Assembly (NCBI GenBank): GCA_019636235.1 | Contig: JAHBXW010000001.1 | Location: forward strand, 186,001-250,000 | Length of the DNA: 64,000 bases | DNA from: Planctomyces sp. | GTDB lineage: Bacteria > Planctomycetota > Planctomycetia > Planctomycetales > Planctomycetaceae | Direction: 5' to 3' | Shown: positions 54,514 through 61,402 of the stretch, one piece after another | Layout: each line of letters opens with the position of its first letter | Position numbering within the stretch: position 1 is the stretch's first letter | Program-made: the position numbers and the translations under genes | Notes under the pieces: generated by a model | What the model was told of the DNA's origin: nothing | What the model saw: only the letters and a program-made list of their open reading frames with translations | Databases searched by the model: none

Positions 54514-55677
54514 TCAGCTGGGGGCGCCGGCGAGCGCCTGTACGGCGGCCGCGCCAGCCTCGACATCGTCGACAGTCGACAGGGCGCCCAGGCTGAACCG
54601 AATCAGCCCGCCCCCCTCAAGGGTTCCCAAACTCCGGTGCATGCGCGGCGCACAGTGCAGTCCCGCCCGGCACTCGACTCCGAACTCCTCGTCCAACAGC
54701 GCAGCTGCCGTCTGCGGTTCGAACCCTTCGATGCGGAACGCCACGATGCCAGCCCCCGGCTGATTCACCTCGGGGCCGAACACCGTCACGCCGGGAACCC
54801 CGCGCAGGGCCGCGGACAGCCGGTGCGTCAATTCCTCGACGTGCTGATGCACGGAAGCGACGCCGCGCTCCAGAAGCCAGCCCGCCGCCGCATCCAGCCC
54901 GACGATTCCCGCCGCATTGTGGCTCCCGGACTCGAATCGCTCCGGCATCGACTCCGGCTGATCCTCCTGATCACTGACGGACCCCGTGCCTCCCTGCCGC
55001 AGCGGACGCAACTCGCGTTCAACTCCAGGGCGCACATACAGGACGCCGGTCCCGGTCGGCCCCAACAGACCCTTGTGCCCCGGCGCTGCGAGCAGATCGG
55101 CCTGCAGGTCGTCGACGTCAATCGGGACGTGGCCGGCCGTTTGCGCCGCATCCAGCAGGAACACCGCCCCGGCCTCGCGGGCGATCCGCCCGATTTCCCC
55201 CGCCGGTTGAACCGCGCCCGTCACATTCGAGGCATGAGTCATCGCGACCAGGCGAGTCCGTGGCCGCATCGCCTGGCGAACCGCCTCTGGATCAACGCAG
55301 CCGCCGGGCCCGACCGAAACGTAGTCGACCGACACGGCCAGCCGCTGCTGCACCATCCGCAGCGGACGCAGGATCGAGTTGTGCTCCGCGATGGAGGTGA
55401 CGACGTGATCGCCCGGAGCCAGCAGCCCGTGGATCGCCTGATTTAGCGCATCCGTGCCGTTGAACGCAAACACGATGGATGACGGGCTCCCGGCGCCCAG
55501 GAGGTCCGACAGCCGACGCCGGCAGCGCTCGACGATTCTCTGCAGTTCGCCAGCGCGACGCGTCGCCGCGCGTCCCACGCTGCTGCCGGATTCACGCTGA
55601 TATTGGTCGACGGCGTCATAGACGGCGTCCGGTTTCGGCCAGGACGTGGCGGCATGGTCGAGGTAGTGGCGCGGCAT
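54514..55677 (-). CDS. Cysteine desulfurase-family PLP enzyme (TIGR01977-like)
   Basis: The 387-residue class V aminotransferase-fold enzyme begins YLDHAATSWPKPDAVYDAV, the signature of the TIGR01977 subgroup. PLP contacts are AEHNSILRPL, Asp176-Ala-Ala-Gln179 (LLDAAQT) and the lysine Lys202 in APGHKGLLGPTGTG. A catalytic-loop cysteine is present in VECRAGLHCAPRMH. Such enzymes release sulfur from cysteine for Fe-S clusters, thiamine or other thio-cofactors. The ATG at 55677 is used. Its closeness to thiS-thiG (1.3 kb, MFS gene between) suggests it might feed ThiS, but that is inference. Confidence 0.87.
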   Translation of the reverse strand: MPRHYLDHAATSWPKPDAVYDAVDQYQRESGSSVGRAATRRAGELQRIVERCRRRLSDLLGAGSPSSIVFAFNGTDALNQAIHGLLAPGDHVVTSIAEHNSILRPLRMVQQRLAVSVDYVSVGPGGCVDPEAVRQAMRPRTRLVAMTHASNVTGAVQPAGEIGRIAREAGAVFLLDAAQTAGHVPIDVDDLQADLLAAPGHKGLLGPTGTGVLYVRPGVERELRPLRQGGTGSVSDQEDQPESMPERFESGSHNAAGIVGLDAAAGWLLERGVASVHQHVEELTHRLSAALRGVPGVTVFGPEVNQPGAGIVAFRIEGFEPQTAAALLDEEFGVECRAGLHCAPRMHRSLGTLEGGGLIRFSLGALSTVDDVEAGAAAVQALAGAPS

Positions 55678-55826
55678 GCGGAACGATCGGCTGGCTGGGG
55701 GTCTGGGCCGCCAAAACGGGGGGCTCAGCAATCAAGGGGGAGACAGCGATTGTATCAGCTGCAAGGCGGCCTCCCGGCGAGTTCGCGCGCCCCTTTGTCA
55801 GCGGGCTGGTTTCGCGGACCGCTTGC

Positions 55827-56960
55827 TCAGCGCGGGCCTGCGGCGAACGAGAATGGTCGTCCTCCGACCTCATATCCCGGCCGCAGCGCGACGTTCACCA
55901 CCAGGCCGATCGCCAGGCAACTGGCCAGCAGGCTCGATCCGCCGTAGCTCAGGAGGGGCAGGGTGATGCCGGTGATCGGCAGCAGTCCGACCGTCATGCT
56001 GGTGTTGATGACCATCTGCGACCCGAACCAGGCGGCCACGCCAACGCAGATCAGCCGCCCGAACGGCTCGTCCGTCCGACCGCCGATGTTCAGGCAGGCG
56101 CCGATGACGGTCAGATAGGCGGCCAGCGTCAGCGCTGCGCCCCACACTCCCCAGCGCTCGCAGATCAGGCAGTAAATGAAGTCGGTTCGGGCGGCCGGCA
56201 ACTGGTACGCCCGCGACTCCGCGACGGCCATGCCCGCCAGATCGCTGCCCCACACGCCTCCGAGCGCGATGACCTGCTTTGACTGATGGAGATGATAATC
56301 GTCTCCGCGCTGCGGTCCCCCGCCGTCCCGCTGGCGGAATGTCGCCGTGATCCGCGAACGCTGTTCCGCGTTCATCTCCCGCCACACAATCGGCGACGCG
56401 AGGACGCCCAGCAGGCACACCAGTGCCAGATGTTTCAGCCTCGCGCCCGCGGCGAACAGCATCGCCATCAGCATCGGCGGGAACAGGCAGGCCGTGCCAA
56501 GGTCCGGCTCCTTCAGGATCAAGAGCAGCAGCGGCAGCGTCAACGCGAAGGGCGCCGCCAGACCCAGCAGCGTCCGGTGATGACGGGCCGACATCAGGTA
56601 CCGGCTGAGCGCGAGAATGTACGCCAGCTTCGCGAACTCCGACGGCTGAAACGTCAGCGGGCCCAGCGCGAACCAGCTTCGCGCGCCGTTTCGCGGCGGA
56701 GTGAACAGCACGGCGACCAGCAGCACCGAGATCAACAGCAGCAGCGGATAGGCCCACGTCTTCAGTCGCCGGTACGGCAGAATCGCGGCGACGACCACCG
56801 CCCCGGCTCCGAGCGCCGTCCAGACGATCTGCCGCGGCATGACAGAGCCGCCGTACAGCTCATCCCCCCGCGCGAGCCCGGCCAATCCGGCGCCGACCAG
56901 CGTCGCCGCCGCCGCCAGCAGCGGCCAAGGAAGACGTGTTGCCAGACTGATCCCCGACAT
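55827..56960 (-). CDS. RodA/FtsW-type SEDS protein
   Basis: The 377-residue polytopic membrane protein belongs to the SEDS family of peptidoglycan glycosyltransferases. Around ten helices are visible. Diagnostic segments are GARSWFALGPLTFQPSEFAKLAYI, LILKEPDLGTACLF (with the catalytic-type Asp), HLHQSKQVIALGGVWG, RTDFIYCLICERWG and the C-terminal TGITLPLLSYGGSSLLASCLAIGL. Sequence order and the QPSE motif favour RodA over FtsW, but I cannot exclude FtsW. The ATG at 56960 is used; ATG 56987 is possible. No penicillin-binding protein or mreBCD genes are next to it. Confidence 0.9.
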   Translation of the reverse strand: MSGISLATRLPWPLLAAAATLVGAGLAGLARGDELYGGSVMPRQIVWTALGAGAVVVAAILPYRRLKTWAYPLLLLISVLLVAVLFTPPRNGARSWFALGPLTFQPSEFAKLAYILALSRYLMSARHHRTLLGLAAPFALTLPLLLLILKEPDLGTACLFPPMLMAMLFAAGARLKHLALVCLLGVLASPIVWREMNAEQRSRITATFRQRDGGGPQRGDDYHLHQSKQVIALGGVWGSDLAGMAVAESRAYQLPAARTDFIYCLICERWGVWGAALTLAAYLTVIGACLNIGGRTDEPFGRLICVGVAAWFGSQMVINTSMTVGLLPITGITLPLLSYGGSSLLASCLAIGLVVNVALRPGYEVGGRPFSFAAGPR

Positions 56961-57077
56961 CGCGGCGCATCCCTGCTGCGGTTTCATCCCGCGGCTTGTA
57001 CCCGGAAGGCCGGATTCTGCCAATCCCGGCGCAGCTCCTCCGAGCCGCGCGGGGACGCGGGATCCGCCAGCGGCGCC

Positions 57078-60000
57078 TCAGGACAGCAGCAACTCGAGAT
57101 CCTCCGCGGTCAGGTCTTTCAGCAGACCGCCGTCGGCTTCCAGGATCGCGTCCGCGAGTTCGCGTTTCTTCTTCTGCAGTTCGAGAATCTTCTCCTCGAC
57201 GGTGTCCCGGCAGATGAGCCGGTAGGCGAACACCTGCTTTGTCTGCCCGACGCGGTGCGCCCGGTCGATGGCCTGCGCCTCGACGGCCGGGTTCCACCAG
57301 GGATCGAGCAGAAACACGTACTCGGCGGCCGTCAGGTTCAGCCCCAGGCCGCCCGCCTTCAGGCTGATCAGAAACACCGGGCAGTGCGGATCATTCTGGA
57401 ATTCCTCGACGACCTGCTTGCGCTTCTTTGTCTGGCCGTCCAGGTAGGCGTAGCGGATGCCCTTGCGGTCCAGGTGCTGCCGGACGATCGCCAGCATGCT
57501 TGTGAACTGCGAGAACACCAGCGACTTGTGCCCCTCCTCGATCAACTCCTCAAGGTGCGGCACAAGGACGTCCAGCTTGGCGAACGGCTCTTCCGCCGAC
57601 TCCCGGTCCAGAAGCGACGGATGGCAGGCCGCCTGCCGCAATCGCAGCAGCGCCTCCAGCACATGCATCTTTGACTTGCCCAGACCCTGCTCGCGAACCA
57701 GCCCCAGCAGCGAGTTCCGGTAGTGTTCGCGCAGCTCCGTGTACAGCCGCGACTGCCGCTTGCCCATCGTGCAGAAGATCGTCTCCTCCATCTTCTCGGG
57801 CAGTTCGGCCGCCACCTGCTGCTTCGTCCGGCGGAGCACAAACGGCTTCAGGCCCCGCGACAACACGCGCCGCGACTGCTCATCCGCCGCGTCGGACGTC
57901 TGCAGCTTGAACGCCGAACTCCGGCCCAGCATGCCCGGGTTGAGGAACTCGAAGATCGACCACAGATCGCCCAGATGATTCTCGATGGGCGTGCCGCTCA
58001 GCGCCAGACGGTGCTGCGCGTGGACCAGCCGCGACGCCTTCGCCACCTGCGACGACGAATTCTTGATCGTCTGCGCCTCGTCCAGCACCGCGTAGTCGAA
58101 CCGGATGTCCTTCAGAATCGCGATGTCCCGCCGCAACGTGCCGTACGTCGTCAGGATGACGTCGTACTCCGTCAGCCGCTCGCGCATCTCTCCCCGGTCC
58201 AGCCCCGTATATTCCAGGTGCGTCAGCTCCGGTGTGAACCGCTGAATCTCCTGGATCCAGTTGAACAGCAGCGACTTCGGCACGACCACCAGCGACGGCA
58301 GCCTCTCCGCCGCCGTCCGCCGCCGCTCCAGCAGCAGCGCCAGCAGCTGCACCGTCTTGCCGAGGCCCATGTCGTCGGCCAGGCAGCCGCCGAACCGGAA
58401 TTCCTGCAGGAACCGCAGCCAGCCCACGCCCTCGCGCTGATATGGCCGCAGGCTTCCATGAAACCCGTCCGGCTCCGGAATTGACTCGATCCCCGCAAAG
58501 TTCTGCAGCCGGTCACGCACTTCGTTGTAGAGCGCATCGGTCTGGACGTCGGACTCCGAGGCCAGCAACGCATCGATCAGACCGACCTGCGACGCCGAAA
58601 ACCGCAGTCCCTCGTCCTCCGCGGATGTCAGGCTCGACAGCCACCCGTACTGCTTCAGCCACTCCTCGGGCAGGATGCCCAGCGAGCCGTCATCGAGCCG
58701 GATTGTGTTGTCGCCCCGGGCCAGTGCCGACAACAGCTCCGGGAACGCGGCCGTCCGCCCGTCGAAATCGATCTTCGCCGACAGCTCAAACCAGTCCACC
58801 CCCGCAGTGACGCGGAACGCCATCGGCCCCGGCTGCCGCACGGGATTGCCGTCGGCCCGCACCTGCCAGCCGTCCGCCACGAGTTTCCGCACCGCATTGC
58901 CCAGGTCGCTGATGGCGATCTCGATGTCGGCGTCGCCCCGCAGGCGATCCAGCAGCCGCCGGAATCCGGACGCCTGCAGCTGAGTCCAGGAGGCCGATTC
59001 GAACTCTCGATCCCGGAGCAGACAGCGACCCTGTTCGCGCTGGACGATCGCCCATTGCGTGCTCGAACCCGACACCGTCGCGCCGTCGTAATCGAACAGC
59101 ACGCTCCCCTGCAGCCGGTCGTGCTTCCAGCCTTTGACCTTGGGCGACTTGAGCCACACCGACGGCGACGGCCGGCAGCGCACCTCCGACAGTCGCAGTT
59201 CCGCGGGCAGATCGAGCACCGGCAGCGCCGGCATGTCCAGCAGCCGGTCCACCAACTCCTGCTGCTCGCCGTCCGCGACCTGCAGTCCGTTCTCCTGATT
59301 GACCGTCTCAATCCACTCGAACGCGCCGAAATCATCGAACGTCGACAGCTTGTCGTTCACCAGCGCCAGGCCGCCCGGCAGCAACAGCTCCGCGGTTTCC
59401 AGCGGCGACGACTGAGTCTCGCGCCGCAGCTCCCCGCGAAGATGCCACTGCTCCTCCGCATCGGCCCGCAGCACGAGGCAGAGCGACCACGGCGAGCCGC
59501 CGTCCCAGCCGATCACTTTCCCCAGATTCTCGCTGTCTCCCATGACCCGCACGCGGCCCGTCGCGCACATCATCGGCATCAGCAACAGTGCCAGCTCGTA
59601 CGGCACATGGTATCGGAACACCGACGTCTGGAACTCGGCCTGCTGCGCGTACCAGTTCGTCCGCTCCGGCGTCCCCCCGGCAAGATACGCCAGCACCCGC
59701 CGATCGTCCGCATGTTCGATGTCGTCCAGCTTTCCGGGGCGGAGCTTCAAGGGCTTGAGTTTGCCCCACTGGCCGTTCGCCCGCCGCTGCCGCTGCGACG
59801 TCTGCAGCACCAGCCGCCGAGACTGCCGCGATTCGGCGAGATCGATTTCGAAGAAGATTTCCTGCTCGCGTTCCTCGGTGGTGCGGCCCGTGGCGGCGGG
59901 GTCGTGCCGCTCCTTGATGACGTCTAGCTTCTGCTCCCAGTCGCGGCGGGGGGCGCGGACCTTTGCCGCGACGGCGGGCGCCGATGCCGCTGACGCGCGT

Positions 60001-60401
60001 CGCTCCCGGGGCGTGTACACGTCCCCGCCCAGCTCCTCGTCCTCATCGAACACCGACGAGTGCACCAGCGAGCCGACCGGTTCCGCCGCGAACGCAGGGA
60101 TGTGGCCCTGCCGCGGCGGCGAGGACAGATACGAGCCGGTGTCGACGGCCAGCACCGTCGCCCACAGGTGTTTGCACGCCGGATCGCGCGTCTGCCCTTC
60201 GCCCACGCACGTGCAGAACATCTTCAGATCGCCGTTCAACCGGCTGAGCTGCGTCTGATATTCCACGCCGTCCCGGACGACCGCGTACAGATGATCAGGC
60301 GTCACCCGGGTGACGGAAACCCGCTCCGCCTGCAGGTACGCCTGACCGCGAAAACGCACATCCCCTCGAAACTTCGCCTGCAGCACGTGAGCCAGCGACA
60401 C
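57078..60401 (-). CDS. SNF2-family helicase with SWIM zinc finger
   Basis: This 1107-residue Swi2/Snf2 ATPase probably remodels nucleoprotein complexes or removes stalled polymerases (RapA-like role). A SWIM zinc finger is at about 55-85 (CTCVGEG...ACKHLW, CxC...CxH). A long middle region (about 180-640) is specific to bacterial SNF2 proteins. The helicase core starts at GSLRPYQREGVGWL; Walker A is DDMGLGKT near residue 675, the DEAQ box follows near 770, and SGTPIENHLGDLWS comes next. The C-terminal helicase half has LKAGGLGLNLTAA and DRAHRVGQTK. The start is GTG at 60401 with GGAGG about 8 nt upstream. Confidence 0.92.
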   Translation of the reverse strand: MSLAHVLQAKFRGDVRFRGQAYLQAERVSVTRVTPDHLYAVVRDGVEYQTQLSRLNGDLKMFCTCVGEGQTRDPACKHLWATVLAVDTGSYLSSPPRQGHIPAFAAEPVGSLVHSSVFDEDEELGGDVYTPRERRASAASAPAVAAKVRAPRRDWEQKLDVIKERHDPAATGRTTEEREQEIFFEIDLAESRQSRRLVLQTSQRQRRANGQWGKLKPLKLRPGKLDDIEHADDRRVLAYLAGGTPERTNWYAQQAEFQTSVFRYHVPYELALLLMPMMCATGRVRVMGDSENLGKVIGWDGGSPWSLCLVLRADAEEQWHLRGELRRETQSSPLETAELLLPGGLALVNDKLSTFDDFGAFEWIETVNQENGLQVADGEQQELVDRLLDMPALPVLDLPAELRLSEVRCRPSPSVWLKSPKVKGWKHDRLQGSVLFDYDGATVSGSSTQWAIVQREQGRCLLRDREFESASWTQLQASGFRRLLDRLRGDADIEIAISDLGNAVRKLVADGWQVRADGNPVRQPGPMAFRVTAGVDWFELSAKIDFDGRTAAFPELLSALARGDNTIRLDDGSLGILPEEWLKQYGWLSSLTSAEDEGLRFSASQVGLIDALLASESDVQTDALYNEVRDRLQNFAGIESIPEPDGFHGSLRPYQREGVGWLRFLQEFRFGGCLADDMGLGKTVQLLALLLERRRTAAERLPSLVVVPKSLLFNWIQEIQRFTPELTHLEYTGLDRGEMRERLTEYDVILTTYGTLRRDIAILKDIRFDYAVLDEAQTIKNSSSQVAKASRLVHAQHRLALSGTPIENHLGDLWSIFEFLNPGMLGRSSAFKLQTSDAADEQSRRVLSRGLKPFVLRRTKQQVAAELPEKMEETIFCTMGKRQSRLYTELREHYRNSLLGLVREQGLGKSKMHVLEALLRLRQAACHPSLLDRESAEEPFAKLDVLVPHLEELIEEGHKSLVFSQFTSMLAIVRQHLDRKGIRYAYLDGQTKKRKQVVEEFQNDPHCPVFLISLKAGGLGLNLTAAEYVFLLDPWWNPAVEAQAIDRAHRVGQTKQVFAYRLICRDTVEEKILELQKKKRELADAILEADGGLLKDLTAEDLELLLS

Positions 60402-60569
60402 ACATTCCTCCCGAACCGCTCTATGTTCGCTCCGCGCCCGCCCGCCAAAGGGAAACGCACGCTCCCTTCAGGACCGATTGGGCACAAAGGCTTTGTCCAG
60501 AACAAACCGCGAATCTGGAAACAGTAACGCATCGCGCGACCGCTCCGCCAGTTCGCTTTGTGGCCGTTC

Positions 60570-60583
60570 CGAATTCGAATTCG
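60570..60583. repeat. Perfect 14-bp palindrome in a divergent spacer
   Basis: CGAATTCGAATTCG reads the same on both strands. It lies in the 272-nt spacer between the SNF2 helicase (minus) and the TRIC-family gene (plus), 90 nt before the latter's ATG. It may be an operator or a chance repeat of GAATTC. Confidence 0.4.
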
Positions 60584-60673
60584 AACGCGCCGCCGAATCC
60601 GCCCGGCGATTGCCGACGCCGCCGCTACACTCACGCCCTGAACCTCTCCCGCCATTCGCGAGTCCAGCCGGCC

Positions 60674-61348
60674 ATGGGACCCGACGCCTTCCTGCTGCCG
60701 CCCTTCTTCGACTTCGGGGCCACGTTCTGCTGGGCGATCAGCGGCGCGCTTGTCGGCGCCCGCCGCGGATACGATATCGTCGGCATTTTCATCATCGCCA
60801 TGGTGTCCTCCACCGGCGGCGGATTGCTGCGCGACGGACTGTTCCTGCAGGACGGACCTCCCGTCGTCGTGCGATCCCCGACGTACCTGCAGCTTGTAGC
60901 CGGGGCGACGGTGGTGGTCATGCTGTTCGGCCGCCGGGTGACGGCGCTTCCCGGATTTCAGCGGATCATCGACGTCGTCGACGCGCTGGGACTGGGCGCG
61001 TATGCCGTCGTCGGGATGAACCGGGCGACCGCGCTGGGCCTGGGGCTGCCGGGCGTCATGCTCGTGGGAATGGTCAACGCCGTTGGCGGGGCGGTGCTGC
61101 GATCGGTCCTGGTGGGCAAGGAACCGCACCTGTTCCGGCCGGGGGCGTTCGAGGCCGTCGCCGCTTTGATCGGCTGCGCGATCTACCTTGTGCAGCGTCG
61201 AGGCCTCGAGCTGAGTCCGACGACCGCGGCCTGGACGACCATCGTCGCCGTACTCGCGATCCGGCTGGCGTCGGTCGCCTGGAACGTGCACACGCGGGCG
61301 CTCCACGACTTCCGGGACGAATGGGGGCAGCCGCCCCCCACCGGCTGA
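60674..61348 (+). CDS. TRIC cation channel family (UPF0126) membrane protein
   Basis: The 224-residue membrane protein has two internally related halves, each with three helices, as in bacterial TRIC channels. The Gly-rich kinked motifs VSSTGGGLLRDGL in the first half and NAVGGAVLRSVLVG in the second half are characteristic. The ATSGAL-type opening appears as FCWAISGALVGARRGYDIVG. TRIC homologues conduct K+ or other monovalent cations; some members were annotated as glycine transporters. The ATG at 60674 is chosen because upstream in-frame sequence is non-coding in character. Confidence 0.88.
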   Translation: MGPDAFLLPPFFDFGATFCWAISGALVGARRGYDIVGIFIIAMVSSTGGGLLRDGLFLQDGPPVVVRSPTYLQLVAGATVVVMLFGRRVTALPGFQRIIDVVDALGLGAYAVVGMNRATALGLGLPGVMLVGMVNAVGGAVLRSVLVGKEPHLFRPGAFEAVAALIGCAIYLVQRRGLELSPTTAAWTTIVAVLAIRLASVAWNVHTRALHDFRDEWGQPPPTG

Positions 61349-61402
61349 TCCGCCTGGCCCCGGCCAGTTCCGCAGGCCGTGTCCGATCCGACGCAGGCCG
61401 CG

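Noticed and set aside
53236-55446. 736-codon plus-strand frame opposite the MFS and cysteine desulfurase genes
   Set aside because: It spans two real convergent-strand genes and their spacer and has Gln/Arg-rich shadow composition.
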